NCBI GenBank assembly: GCA_024694675.1 | Contig: JAILJO010000117.1 | Coordinates: 1 to 38,421, forward strand | Length of the DNA stretch: 38,421 bases | Direction: 5' to 3' | From: Bacteroidales bacterium | Lineage (GTDB): Bacteria > Bacteroidota > Bacteroidia > Bacteroidales > UBA932 | Shown: piece after piece, positions 7,666 through 16,369 of the stretch | Numbering within the stretch: the first letter of the stretch is position 1 | How the letters are laid out: each line of letters starts with the position of its first letter | Translations under genes and position numbers: made by a program | Notes under the pieces: generated by a model | Told to the model about the DNA's origin: nothing | Databases searched by the model: none | What the model saw: the letters and a program-made list of their open reading frames with translations, nothing else

Positions 7666-9093
7666 ATGACAGACCAGGAAAGACATATTGCGGTGTGGAA
7701 TAACTGTCTGCAGATCATTTCAAACAACATTGATCCGCAGCAGTTTGACACATGGTTCAAGCTCATCAGGCCTGTCTCCCTGGAGGGCTCTAAACTGGTT
7801 GTTGAAGTTCCCACGGATTTCTTCCGGGAGTACATCGAAGGAGCTTACAAAGACCTCATCAAGATGTCACTCCGCCGCGCTCTTGGCACAGAGGCTCAGC
7901 TGTACTATCTGGTACGTCCTGTCCACGACCGCCAGGGAATGGTTCTCCCTTCGGAGAAATCGTCCACCCCGGTCAACGACACCGTATCGCTCAACACTTA
8001 CCAACCAACCGGCAATCCCAGCCCGTTCGTTTATCCCGGCGTACAGCGTCTCAAGATAAACCCCAGGCTGAACCCGGTGTACAGTTTCAGCAACCTCGTG
8101 GAAGGCGAGTGCAACCGCCTTGGAGTATCGGCAGGAGAAACCATCTCCCTCTCTCCCGGGAAAACCCCTTTCAATCCTCTATTCATATTCGGAGGTCCAG
8201 GCCTTGGCAAAACTCACATCGCCCAGGCAATAGGCATCGACATCAAGGAGCGCTTCCAGAATCTGGTGGTCCTTTACGTATCCGGATATGAATTCAAGAC
8301 CCAGTACATGAATGCGGTTGCAGGCAACCGTATAGTGGACTTTGTGGCATTCTACCAAAGGATAGACGTCCTTATCGTGGACGATATTCAGGACCTCATG
8401 GGCGCAGGTTCCCAAAATGCGTTCTTCAACGTTTTCAACCATCTGCATCAAAGCGGGAAGCAGCTGATATTTACGTCGGACCGTTCCCCGGCAGAACTGG
8501 AGAACTTCGAGGAACGTCTTCTCAATCGCTTTAAATGGGGTCTTTCGGTGGAGCTCTTAAAGCCGGACTTCGCGACTCGGCTTGCCATGCTCCGCTCCCG
8601 CGCAAGCAGGGAAGGTGTTACCCTCCCGGAAGATGTTCTCACCTTCCTTGCGACGCGGATCACAACAAATTTCCGTGAGCTTGAGGGCACACTGACGTCG
8701 CTTCTCGCGCACGCCACCCTTGCTCATAAGGAAATCACGGTAGAACTGGCAGAGAGCATCACAGGAAAGATTGTGAAGGAAAAGGAAAGCACTGTCACCA
8801 TTGACACAATCGTGGATACGGTTTGCGAGTATTTCAACATTACCCGCGAGATTATGCTCTCCACTTCCCGCAAGCGCCAGATTGTTCAGGCACGCCAGAT
8901 TGCCATGTATGAGTGCAGGGCACTGATTCCCAGCTGCTCGCTCTCTACAATTGGGTCTCAGCTTGGAGGCAAGGACCACGCAACCGTGCTCCACGCCTGC
9001 ACAACAGTCCAGGACCTCAAGTCTACGGACAAGCTGTTCCGCCAGTGGGTGGAAGACATTGAGGGAATGATAGTGGTTCCCGTGGAAGCGTAA
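7666..9093 (+). CDS. dnaA: Chromosomal replication initiator protein DnaA
   Basis: DnaA binds DnaA boxes at oriC, melts the origin and loads DnaB. The 475-aa protein has all four domains. Domain I is at about residues 1-85 (WNNCLQIISNNIDPQQFDTW, the usual helicase/DiaA-contact fold), followed by a linker (about 86-135). The AAA+ domain has Walker A GGPGLGKT (176-183) and Walker B VLIVDD (235-240). The C-terminal helix-turn-helix carries the DnaA signature GGKDHATVLHAC (434-445). The length is normal. The ATG at 7666 gives the standard N-terminus and no upstream alternative is needed. It stands as a single-gene unit: an AT-rich leader before it and a hairpin terminator right after the stop codon. 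Presence of dnaA does not by itself place oriC here, since no box cluster is visible. Confidence 0.98.
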   Translation: MTDQERHIAVWNNCLQIISNNIDPQQFDTWFKLIRPVSLEGSKLVVEVPTDFFREYIEGAYKDLIKMSLRRALGTEAQLYYLVRPVHDRQGMVLPSEKSSTPVNDTVSLNTYQPTGNPSPFVYPGVQRLKINPRLNPVYSFSNLVEGECNRLGVSAGETISLSPGKTPFNPLFIFGGPGLGKTHIAQAIGIDIKERFQNLVVLYVSGYEFKTQYMNAVAGNRIVDFVAFYQRIDVLIVDDIQDLMGAGSQNAFFNVFNHLHQSGKQLIFTSDRSPAELENFEERLLNRFKWGLSVELLKPDFATRLAMLRSRASREGVTLPEDVLTFLATRITTNFRELEGTLTSLLAHATLAHKEITVELAESITGKIVKEKESTVTIDTIVDTVCEYFNITREIMLSTSRKRQIVQARQIAMYECRALIPSCSLSTIGSQLGGKDHATVLHACTTVQDLKSTDKLFRQWVEDIEGMIVVPVEA

Positions 9094-9127
9094 AAAAATG
9101 CTCGTCTCAGCGGAGGCGGGCATTTTT
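9094..9127 (+). terminator. Intrinsic terminator after dnaA
   Basis: The 15-nt arms 9094-9108 (starts AAAAATGC) and 9113-9127 (ends GCATTTTT) pair along their whole length with two G-U wobbles and a 4-nt loop, ending in a U run. The wobbles pair only in the plus-strand RNA; on the minus strand they become C-A mismatches, so the hairpin is best suited to dnaA. It starts directly after the dnaA stop and overlaps the last codons of rpe. Confidence 0.8.
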
Positions 9128-9760
9128 CATTAAGAATATTGCTTCTGCAGGATCAGGTGCCTTGAATACCGAACTTCCAGCAACAAGGATTGACGCTCCG
9201 GCTTTAGCAAGCTCTCCTGCATTGTCCGGGCCCACGCCTCCGTCAACCTCAATTGGAATATCGCGCCCTATTTTGCGTATTTGGGCCCTTACCGCCTTTA
9301 TGCGGTCCAGACTATCCGGGATGAACTTCTGGCCTCCAAAACCCGCGAAAACGCTCATTATGAGGACGAAGTCCGCTGTTTCCAGGCAGGGGAATACCTT
9401 TTCTACCGGGCAGTCCGGGTTAATCACTATTCCGGCCTTGACGCCTAGTGCCTGGATTGACGATATAAGTTCCTGACTCTTATCCAGTGCAGCCTCATAA
9501 TGAAAACTAATCATGGACGCGCCGGCTTTGGCAAAACGCTCTGCGTATTTCCACGGTTCCACAATCATAAGATGCACGTCCAGAGGCTTTTCCGCCTTTA
9601 AAGCAATAGCTTCCACTACCGGAAAGCCAAAGGAGATATTGGGCACGAAAATGCCGTCCATGACATCCAGATGGAAGATGTCCGCGTGCCTGTTGACCAG
9701 TTCCACATCCTTATCAAGATGCAGGAAATCTGCTGCCAGTATTGAAGGGGCGATGAGCAT
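9107..9760 (-). CDS. rpe: Ribulose-phosphate 3-epimerase
   Basis: Rpe interconverts ribulose 5-phosphate and xylulose 5-phosphate in the pentose phosphate pathway. The 217-aa TIM barrel has metal and acid/base positions in HLDVMDG (H30, D32), DVHLM (H63) and IEVDGG (D173), a normal set for the family. The lid loop is MSVFAGFGGQKF (about 135-146) where most family members have MSVNPGFGGQ, so Asn-Pro is replaced by Phe-Ala; the rest of the motif is kept. The ATG directly follows the pepD stop (TAAATG on the minus strand), so the two are cotranscribed and probably translationally coupled. The 3' end lies inside the dnaA terminator hairpin. Confidence 0.95.
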   Translation of the reverse strand: MLIAPSILAADFLHLDKDVELVNRHADIFHLDVMDGIFVPNISFGFPVVEAIALKAEKPLDVHLMIVEPWKYAERFAKAGASMISFHYEAALDKSQELISSIQALGVKAGIVINPDCPVEKVFPCLETADFVLIMSVFAGFGGQKFIPDSLDRIKAVRAQIRKIGRDIPIEVDGGVGPDNAGELAKAGASILVAGSSVFKAPDPAEAIFLMKNARLR

Positions 9761-11188
9761 TTACGAGAAGTTTACGACGACGTCTTCCAGGTGCTTTACA
9801 AACTTGTCCAGAGAGGCAAGCTCCAGTTTCTCTCCGGGGGCATGCACTCCGCGGAGTGTGGGGCCAAAGGAAATCATGTCAAGGTCAGGGAATTTCTCCA
9901 GGAAGAGGCCGCATTCAAGGCCTGCGTGAATGGCAAGCACCAGCGGCTTCTGGCCGAAGAGTTTCTCATATGAGGATTCCGACACCTTGAGTATGCGGGA
10001 CTTGAGGTTGGGTTTCCAGCCAGGATATTCACCGTGGTGCTCCGCGTCGAAGGAACCCAGGAAGAATACCGCTTCCACGCGCTCCGCCATTGCATGGAGC
10101 TCAGACACCACGGAACTTCTCTGGGAAGTTATAACAGTAAGCACATTGTCCTTGATATGGACAGCGGCGAGGTTGGTGGACGTTTCCACAAGGCCGGGGA
10201 TATCCGGGGACATCTTCTCCACCCCGTGAGGAACTGCCAGCAGGGTAGTGATGATATTGGCGGCATCTCCTTCCGAAATGGGCTTCAGGGTGCTCTCTGC
10301 TGGGGCAGCCGAAGCGAACACTCCGGAATCTGACGATGCATATTCTGCCTTCAGAAGGGCGTCGAAGGCTTTGACATCGTCAATCATGTCCTGGACCTCG
10401 TCTCCGGGGACGGCGATAATAGCTTCCGCCTCACGGCAGATTGCGTTAGGTTTGTTTCCTCCGTCGATGCTGAGGAGCTGCCAGTCGTACTGCATTTCCG
10501 TATAGAGGAAACGGACCAGTTCACGGAGGGCATTGCAGCGGTTCTTGTTGATATCGTCCCCGCTGTGACCGCCCTGGGCTCCGGACACCTTCACCGACAG
10601 TATTGACGATCCCTTTTTGAGGTTCTCCCTTTCGACGGCGAATGTGGCCGTGGTGTCCATGCCGCCGGCGCAACCAACGAAGAGCTGGCCTTCGTCCTCC
10701 GAATCAAGGTTGATAAGGGTTTTCCCGGTGAAGAAGCCTTCCTCAATGGCGAAGGCGCCGTCCATTCCGGTTTCTTCCGATATGGTGAAAAGGCATTCCA
10801 GCTTTCCGCAATGAGCATCGCTTTCCAGAAGGGCCAGGCAGGCGGCGATTCCTATTCCGTCATCTGCCCCCAGGGTGGTGTTCTTTGCGACCATCCAGCC
10901 ATCTTCTATCTCATAGGGGATGGCCTGGGTGAGGAAGTCGAACTTGAAGCCGGCATTCTTCTCGCAGACCATATCCTGATGGGCCTGGAGCACAAGTGTG
11001 GGCACTTTTTCCTTTCCTTGAGCAGCTTCCTTGGTAATGAGGACGTTACCTGTCTTGTCCGTCTTGCAGGCAAGGCCGTGGGACTTGGCAAATTCCTGAA
11101 GCCATGCGGTCATGGGGCCTTCGTGACCGGACTCGCGCGGGATGGTGGTTATTTCCTTGAAAATCTTGAGAACGCTTTCTGAATTCAT
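9761..11188 (-). CDS. pepD: Aminoacyl-histidine dipeptidase (peptidase M20C)
   Basis: PepD is a cytosolic zinc dipeptidase that hydrolyses Xaa-His and related dipeptides. From the ATG at 11188 the protein is 475 aa, close to the family norm. Visible metal and catalytic motifs are LQAHQDMVCEK (H70, D72), TLGADDGIG (D109) and SEETGMDG (catalytic E138, ligand E139), plus the family-typical GGHSGDDI segment. No signal peptide. An in-frame TTG at 11212 would add 8 residues but lies inside the predicted promoter at 11210-11242, so I chose the ATG. It is the first gene of a pepD-rpe operon and is divergent from rsfS. Confidence 0.94.
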   Translation of the reverse strand: MNSESVLKIFKEITTIPRESGHEGPMTAWLQEFAKSHGLACKTDKTGNVLITKEAAQGKEKVPTLVLQAHQDMVCEKNAGFKFDFLTQAIPYEIEDGWMVAKNTTLGADDGIGIAACLALLESDAHCGKLECLFTISEETGMDGAFAIEEGFFTGKTLINLDSEDEGQLFVGCAGGMDTTATFAVERENLKKGSSILSVKVSGAQGGHSGDDINKNRCNALRELVRFLYTEMQYDWQLLSIDGGNKPNAICREAEAIIAVPGDEVQDMIDDVKAFDALLKAEYASSDSGVFASAAPAESTLKPISEGDAANIITTLLAVPHGVEKMSPDIPGLVETSTNLAAVHIKDNVLTVITSQRSSVVSELHAMAERVEAVFFLGSFDAEHHGEYPGWKPNLKSRILKVSESSYEKLFGQKPLVLAIHAGLECGLFLEKFPDLDMISFGPTLRGVHAPGEKLELASLDKFVKHLEDVVVNFS

Positions 11189-11209
11189 GACGTGTAAGTT
11201 TAATTCTTT

Positions 11210-11242
11210 CAAAGTTACTAAATATTACGATAAATAGCAACA
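11210..11242 (-). promoter_or_regulatory. Predicted pepD promoter
   Basis: On the minus strand, GTTG (11242-11239), a 21-bp spacer and TAACTTTG (11217-11210). The predicted leader is only about 15 nt before the ATG at 11188. Confidence 0.55.
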
Positions 11243-11262
11243 TATGACATTTTGTCACAATA

Positions 11263-11293
11263 TTGCCAATGGCGTTAATTTTGATTATATTTG
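11263..11293 (+). promoter_or_regulatory. Predicted promoter of the rsfS-ftsH-cdsA-psd operon
   Basis: ATTG (11263-11266), a 19-bp spacer and TATATTTG (11286-11293). The predicted start near 11300 lies after the in-frame ATG at 11295, which helps select the rsfS ATG at 11316. It is back-to-back with the pepD promoter. Confidence 0.6.
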
Positions 11294-11315
11294 CATGATT
11301 AAAGTCAAAGCGCAT

Positions 11316-11690
11316 ATGATTACTCATGACCTCCGGCTCATAGCCGATGCCATCATCGACAAGAAAGGCGAAAACGTCGTATCCCTGGACCTTCGGGAAA
11401 TCGAAGGCGCCATCACGGACTGGTTCGTGGTCTGTGACGGTTCCAATACAACCCAGGTTGGGGCAATCGCGGAAAACATCGCCGAGAAAATGGCAGAGGA
11501 GGGCCACACCATGTACCGTTCACAGGGTGAGGGTAACAATTTCTGGATTATTCAGGACTATGGGAACATCGTGGTCCACATTTTCCTAAAAGAATACAGG
11601 GATTTCTACCGCCTTGAAGACCTGTGGGCTGACGTTCCCCGGAAAGAGTACAAAGAGCGCAAGAAAACGGCAAAGAAAGAGAGTAAGTAG
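11316..11690 (+). CDS. rsfS: Ribosomal silencing factor RsfS (Iojap family)
   Basis: RsfS binds ribosomal protein uL14 on the 50S subunit and blocks subunit joining when nutrients are short. From the ATG at 11316 the protein is 124 aa, the normal size. The Iojap core is clear: LRLIADAIIDKKGENVVSLD, TDWFVVCDGSN, and the C-terminal EGNNFWIIQDYGNIVVHIF and YRLEDLW segments. A Lys-rich tail follows (about 110-124). Upstream in-frame starts at 11244 and 11295 would place the start before or inside the promoter at 11286-11293, so they are unlikely. The stop codon is followed at once by the ftsH ATG (TAGATG). Confidence 0.93.
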   Translation: MITHDLRLIADAIIDKKGENVVSLDLREIEGAITDWFVVCDGSNTTQVGAIAENIAEKMAEEGHTMYRSQGEGNNFWIIQDYGNIVVHIFLKEYRDFYRLEDLWADVPRKEYKERKKTAKKESK

Positions 11691-13655
11691 ATGGCAGACA
11701 AGAAAAAGAATCCAAACAATAAGGACAGAAAAGTATTTTCGTTCACCCTGAACCTTTCCTGGATCTATCTTCTGATATTTCTGGGCATAGGTTATATGCT
11801 GTTCAGGAACCAAGGTTCGTCGGAACCCGCCAAGATAGAGTGGGAAGAGGTGCAGGACATGGTCCGCGCCGGCGACATTCAGGAAATAGTCTTTATAAGG
11901 AACGATTTTAAAGGAGAGATTAAAGTCCGCCCGGAGCGCCTTGCAAAGTACACGGACAAGTTCCGCGGCGGCGTGCCTCCCAAGCGGGCTCCTCACTTCT
12001 TTTTCCTTGTTTCCACCAAGTTTGACCCGGAGAACACATTTGGCGCCCTGAATGAGCAGCTTGAGGCCCAGGACCGCTTCAAAGTGATAATCAAGAACCA
12101 GGAACACATCTGGGGAGACATCTTCCAGATGCTCCTTCCTCTGCTTATCCTGGTCCTGTTCTGGGTGCTGATGTTCCGCGGAATGAACAGGGGAGCGGGC
12201 GGCGGCCCGGGAACCGGAGGGTTCAATCCCTTCAATACCGGCAAGTCCACCGCACGTCAGACAGAGAAGGGTGACGTCAAAGTAACCTTCAAGGATGTTG
12301 CAGGTCTCTATGGCGCCAAGGAGGAAGTGATGGAGATTGTGGACTTCCTCAAGAACCCCAAGAAATACACCTCTCTGGGCGGTAAAATCCCCAAGGGAGC
12401 ACTTCTGGTGGGCCCTCCCGGAACAGGTAAGACCCTTCTTGCAAAGGCTGTTGCAGGTGAAGCCAACGTTCCGTTCTTCTCCATATCGGGCTCAGACTTT
12501 GTGGAAATGTTTGTGGGCGTAGGCGCCTCCCGCGTACGCGACCTTTTCCGCCAGGCTAAGGAGAAAGCCCCCTGCATAGTCTTTATCGATGAGATCGATG
12601 CCGTGGGCCGTGCACGTGCCAAGAACGGCGGATTCTCCTCCAACGACGAAAGGGAGAACACCCTAAATCAGCTTCTCACTGAGATGGACGGATTCGGCAC
12701 CAACAGCGGTGTAATAGTCCTTGCCGCAACCAACAGGGCCGATATCCTTGACCAGGCCCTCATGCGTGCAGGCCGCTTTGACCGCCAGATCCATGTGGAG
12801 CTTCCGGAACTAAAGGAGAGGGAAGAGATATTCAAGGTACACCTTCGCGGCATCAAGCTGGGAGAGGATTTCAATGTGGAATTCATGGCTAAGCACACTC
12901 CGGGATTCTCCGGGGCAGACATTGCCAACGTGTGTAACGAGGCCGCCCTTACAGCTGCCCGCCGTGATCACAAGCTTGTGATGCAGCAGGACTTCCTGGA
13001 TGCGGTAGACCGTATTATAGGTGGTCTTGAAAGGAAGTCCAACACAATTCTGACACCTGCAGAAAAGCGCCGTACAGCGTATCACGAGGCCGGTCACGCC
13101 CTTGTTGGCTGGCTGCTGCCTTATGCAGACCCCGTCTTCAAGGTCAGCATCATCCCTCGCGGCAACGCCCTGGGCCTCACCTGGAGCCTGCCGGAAGAGC
13201 GTAAGAACTGGACTCAGACTGCCATGCTGGACAAGATGTGCATGCTTATAGGAGGCCGCGCTGCAGAAGAAGTGCTTGACGGAGAAATCTCCTCCGGTGC
13301 CCTGAATGACCTTGAGCGCATGACGCGCATGGCCTATGGAATGGTCCAGTATATGGGTATGAGCGCCAAGGTGGGCCCCATGTCTTTCTACGATTCCACG
13401 GGCACCAGCGGTTACAACCTGGTCAAGCCATACTCTGAAAAGACGGCTGAGCTCATGGATCAGGAAGTGAAGTCAATCGTTGACGGCGTTCACAAGCGCG
13501 CACTCAAGATTATCAACGACCACAAGGAAGAATTCCTCCAGCTGGGAGCACTTCTCCTTGACAAGGAAGTCATATTTGCGGAAGACATTGAAAAGATCCT
13601 TGGCCCCAAGGCCCAGCCGGCCCAGGAAGACCGTTTTGAGAAGACAGAGCAATGA
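11691..13655 (+). CDS. ftsH: ATP-dependent zinc metalloprotease FtsH
   Basis: FtsH is a membrane-anchored hexameric AAA+ protease that degrades misfolded membrane proteins and regulatory proteins. The 654-aa protein has TM1 (about 19-38), a periplasmic segment, TM2 (about 144-164), a Gly-rich linker, then the AAA+ domain with Walker A GPPGTGKT (241-248), Walker B IVFIDEID (296-303) and the second region of homology ending RAGRFDR (359-365). The protease domain has HEAGH (465-469) and the downstream aspartate in SSGALND (D540). The length is standard and all catalytic residues are present. It starts directly at the rsfS stop and overlaps cdsA by 4 bp (ATGA). In other bacteria FtsH controls lipid synthesis; sitting before cdsA and psd is compatible with that, but only as inference. 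Confidence 0.98.
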   Translation: MADKKKNPNNKDRKVFSFTLNLSWIYLLIFLGIGYMLFRNQGSSEPAKIEWEEVQDMVRAGDIQEIVFIRNDFKGEIKVRPERLAKYTDKFRGGVPPKRAPHFFFLVSTKFDPENTFGALNEQLEAQDRFKVIIKNQEHIWGDIFQMLLPLLILVLFWVLMFRGMNRGAGGGPGTGGFNPFNTGKSTARQTEKGDVKVTFKDVAGLYGAKEEVMEIVDFLKNPKKYTSLGGKIPKGALLVGPPGTGKTLLAKAVAGEANVPFFSISGSDFVEMFVGVGASRVRDLFRQAKEKAPCIVFIDEIDAVGRARAKNGGFSSNDERENTLNQLLTEMDGFGTNSGVIVLAATNRADILDQALMRAGRFDRQIHVELPELKEREEIFKVHLRGIKLGEDFNVEFMAKHTPGFSGADIANVCNEAALTAARRDHKLVMQQDFLDAVDRIIGGLERKSNTILTPAEKRRTAYHEAGHALVGWLLPYADPVFKVSIIPRGNALGLTWSLPEERKNWTQTAMLDKMCMLIGGRAAEEVLDGEISSGALNDLERMTRMAYGMVQYMGMSAKVGPMSFYDSTGTSGYNLVKPYSEKTAELMDQEVKSIVDGVHKRALKIINDHKEEFLQLGALLLDKEVIFAEDIEKILGPKAQPAQEDRFEKTEQ

Positions 13656-14476
13656 ATACTACCGTAAAGCGCACCATATTCGGAGTCCTTTTCCTGGCAA
13701 TTATGCTGGGAGGACTCCTTTTCCATCCCATAGCATACTCAGTGCTGTTCCTCTTTATGACCGTCGTCATGATGTGGGAGTTCTACAGGATGACCATGGG
13801 AAACAATTACAAGGCCGCTCAGTACATTGCAATAGCACTTGGAGCATGTCTTTTCCTCACCGTCCTGGGAATAGTAGGCTACGAGCTGCCGCATAAGCTT
13901 ATAGGTGTCAACATCCTTCTCCTTCTTGCACTCATGATTGCCACGCTTATGGAAAAGGACAAGACGGAATTCAAGCTGAACTCCTTCCTGTACACCGGTA
14001 TCCTTTACATTGCCGCTCCTCTTGCCATGACAAACTTCGTGGTATTCAGGGAGGGTAGTTTCAAGGGGCTCCTCATGGTGGCTTTCTTCTGCATCATCTG
14101 GGCTTCAGACGTAGGTGCATACTGCTTTGGAATGCTCTTCGGCAAGAATGGCAAGAAACTTTTCCCCAGCATTTCTCCCAAGAAATCCTGGGCCGGATTC
14201 TGGGGCGGACTGGCCCTGGCCATGATTACATCTGTCATCCTGTGGGCTGTAGGAATGTTTCCTTTCCCAATTTGGCACTGCCTGCTGCTGGCTGTGATAA
14301 TGAACGTCCTTGGCGTCTATGGTGACCTCTTCGAGTCCCAGTGGAAGCGCACGTTCGGCTTTAAGGACTCCGGCAGTATCATTCCCGGTCACGGCGGTCT
14401 CCTGGACCGCTTTGACAGCGCAATCTTTGCCATACCAGCCGGCTTTATCTACCTCGCAATTAACGGACTTGTATAA
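13652..14476 (+). CDS. cdsA: Phosphatidate cytidylyltransferase
   Basis: CdsA makes CDP-diacylglycerol from phosphatidic acid and CTP, the branch point to phosphatidylethanolamine and phosphatidylglycerol. The 274-aa protein is a polytopic inner-membrane protein with several hydrophobic segments. It carries the family signature near the C-terminus (about 226-258): GDLFESQWKR, then GFKDSG, then PGHGGLLDRFDS, with the conserved metal-binding aspartates. The start overlaps ftsH (ATGA) and the stop overlaps psd (TAATG), so expression is likely coupled. Confidence 0.96.
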   Translation: MNTTVKRTIFGVLFLAIMLGGLLFHPIAYSVLFLFMTVVMMWEFYRMTMGNNYKAAQYIAIALGACLFLTVLGIVGYELPHKLIGVNILLLLALMIATLMEKDKTEFKLNSFLYTGILYIAAPLAMTNFVVFREGSFKGLLMVAFFCIIWASDVGAYCFGMLFGKNGKKLFPSISPKKSWAGFWGGLALAMITSVILWAVGMFPFPIWHCLLLAVIMNVLGVYGDLFESQWKRTFGFKDSGSIIPGHGGLLDRFDSAIFAIPAGFIYLAINGLV

Positions 14477-15153
14477 TGAAGTGGATACGCATAGATACTG
14501 ATTCCTACGGTACCATCCTCACTAGCTGGTGCATTTGCGCCGTGCTCATATTCATCGATGCATACTTTATCCATAACCTGTGGATAAGCATTCCTATCGC
14601 AACTGCACTGGTTGTATTCATGGTATTCATCACCTGGTTCTTCAGGGTGCCAAACCGCACGGCTCCGGACTCTGAAAACGGTCGTCTGGTCACTTCTGTT
14701 GCTGATGGCAAGGTGGTAATCGTGGATAAAGTCTTCGAGAAGGAGTACCTTCAGAAAGAGTGCATCCAGATATCCGTGTACATGGATTTCTTCGACGTTC
14801 ACTGCAACTTCTGGCCCATCAACGGCAAGGTGATATATTACATGTATCACCCCGGCCGATACCTCCTTGCCTTCCATCCCAAGTCCTCGGAAAAGAACGA
14901 GCACGCCAGTTCCTGCCTCGAGAACGAGTATGGAAAGGTCTTCTTCAAGCAGATTGCAGGGACATTTGCAAGAAGGATCGTATGCTACTCTGAGCCCGGA
15001 AACATGGAAAACCGCGGGGACCAGTGCGGCGTCATTAAGTTCGGCTCACGCATAGACCTCTTCGTCCCCACAGACTCTGAGATAAAGGTCAAAGTGGGGG
15101 ACAAGGTGAAAGCAGTTGAATCTGTTCTGGCTATTTTGCCTGATCTGAAGTAA
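14476..15153 (+). CDS. psd: Phosphatidylserine decarboxylase (short, archaeal-type)
   Basis: Psd converts phosphatidylserine to phosphatidylethanolamine in the inner membrane and uses a pyruvoyl group made by self-cleavage. The 225-aa protein has two hydrophobic segments at the N-terminus (about 15-35 and 37-55). The conserved core includes SVADGKVV (D77), FFDVHCNFWPINGKV (H109) and the cleavage site IKFGSRIDLF, where G190-S191 would be split and S191 would become the pyruvoyl group. This is the short form common in Bacteroidota, not the longer E. coli type. It is the last gene of the operon, after cdsA, so two steps of one pathway are adjacent. Its last 23 bp overlap the end of convergent ispG. 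Confidence 0.95.
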   Translation: MKWIRIDTDSYGTILTSWCICAVLIFIDAYFIHNLWISIPIATALVVFMVFITWFFRVPNRTAPDSENGRLVTSVADGKVVIVDKVFEKEYLQKECIQISVYMDFFDVHCNFWPINGKVIYYMYHPGRYLLAFHPKSSEKNEHASSCLENEYGKVFFKQIAGTFARRIVCYSEPGNMENRGDQCGVIKFGSRIDLFVPTDSEIKVKVGDKVKAVESVLAILPDLK

Positions 15154-16369
15154 TAAGCTCTACAAGCTTTCCTACAGCCTCGTTCTCGGGAATATGTCTG
15201 AGGACGGGGTCTTTTTTACGATACAGGGTTACAAGGCCGGCGCCTTCGCCTACGTAGCCGTAGTCTGCATCGGCCATCTCTCCCGGGCCGTTCACAATAC
15301 AGCCCATGACGGCAATGACAACGTCCTTGAAACCTGACGTCGCTTCCTTTACCTTATTAAAGGTGTTTTCCAGGTCATATTTGGTGCGTCCGCAGCCGGG
15401 GCATGCAATGTACTCCGGCTTGTAGAAACGGCGCCTGCAGGCCTGTAAAAGCTCATCACGGAGGTATTCATCGTCAATGGGGACATCGTCCACCGTCCGG
15501 TTCAGAAGGGGAGCGCCCCAGTCGCATGCTGCCTTGAGGATATACTCCTCCCTTTCTGAAAGTTTTGCCTGAGCGGCAGAGGAATAACGGTGCGCCAGAT
15601 ATCGGGCAACCGGAAGTTCGTTCTCCGGATCTTCCGTAAGGGAAACGCGGATTGTATTGCCGATACCTTCCTCAAGAAGAGTGGAAATGGCCACGCAGGA
15701 TTTAATACGGCCGCTGTCGCCGTTTCCGGCTTCAGTGACGCCCACATGGAGAGGGAACACCACACCCTCTTCCTTCATCATACGGGCAAGTTCCCTGTAA
15801 GCTTCCACCATCACAACGGTATTGGAGGCTTTCAGAGAAACTACGGCGTTGTAGAACTCCTTATCCATGCACATCCTGACCCATTCCATGGCTGCAAGGG
15901 CCATTGCCTGGGGAGTATTGCCGTATTTCTCAATTATATACTTTCCTAGAGAACCGTGATTGAGGCCTATCCTGATGGCTTTACCGTGCTTCTTGCAGAG
16001 ATCAAGAAACTCTCCGAACAGCTCTCGTGCCCTCTGGTGGTCCGGATGGAAATTGCCGGGGTTGATGCGGATCTTGTCTACCACAGGGACAAGGGCCTTT
16101 GCAATCTCCGCGGAGAAATGGACATCGGCAACAATGGGAACTAAAATGCCCTCAGAGCGTAATCTGGAACGGATTTCACCTATATGGGGAACATCCGAAA
16201 GGGAGGGGGCTGTTATCCTTATGAGCTCCGAACCAGCAGCGGCAAGACGCCTGCACTGTGCAACCGTAGCGTCCACATCATGGGTGGGCGTATTGCACAT
16301 GGTCTGTACAACGATAGGATGGGCGCTTCCTATAAGGACGTCACCGACTTTGACTGTAAGGGTTTCCAT
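15131..16369 (-). CDS. ispG: 4-hydroxy-3-methylbut-2-enyl diphosphate synthase IspG, compact form
   Basis: IspG (GcpE) is the [4Fe-4S] enzyme that makes HMBPP in the MEP isoprenoid pathway. The N-terminal TIM barrel (about 1-260) includes VADVHFS, KIRINPGNF and RIGLNHGSL. The C-terminal Fe-S domain has cysteines C323 and C326 (CPGCGRT) and C357 (MGCIVNGPGE, with E364). At 412 aa it is only slightly longer than the two-domain E. coli enzyme (about 370) and much shorter than the three-domain enzymes of about 600 aa that I know from many Bacteroidota. Only about 50 residues (260-315) lie where the extra domain usually sits. No frameshift is apparent. Its start overlaps the upstream outer-membrane protein gene by 29 bp, and it is last in the run from ligA. 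Confidence 0.95.
   Translation of the reverse strand: METLTVKVGDVLIGSAHPIVVQTMCNTPTHDVDATVAQCRRLAAAGSELIRITAPSLSDVPHIGEIRSRLRSEGILVPIVADVHFSAEIAKALVPVVDKIRINPGNFHPDHQRARELFGEFLDLCKKHGKAIRIGLNHGSLGKYIIEKYGNTPQAMALAAMEWVRMCMDKEFYNAVVSLKASNTVVMVEAYRELARMMKEEGVVFPLHVGVTEAGNGDSGRIKSCVAISTLLEEGIGNTIRVSLTEDPENELPVARYLAHRYSSAAQAKLSEREEYILKAACDWGAPLLNRTVDDVPIDDEYLRDELLQACRRRFYKPEYIACPGCGRTKYDLENTFNKVKEATSGFKDVVIAVMGCIVNGPGEMADADYGYVGEGAGLVTLYRKKDPVLRHIPENEAVGKLVELITSDQAK

Noticed and set aside
11189..11212. Upstream TTG start for pepD
   Set aside because: It would place the start codon within the predicted -7 box and adds residues atypical for PepD; the ATG at 11188 is favoured.
11244..11315. Upstream starts for rsfS (11244 and 11295)
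   Set aside because: Both lie before or within the promoter and start region at 11286-11300; RsfS length and N-terminus fit the ATG at 11316.
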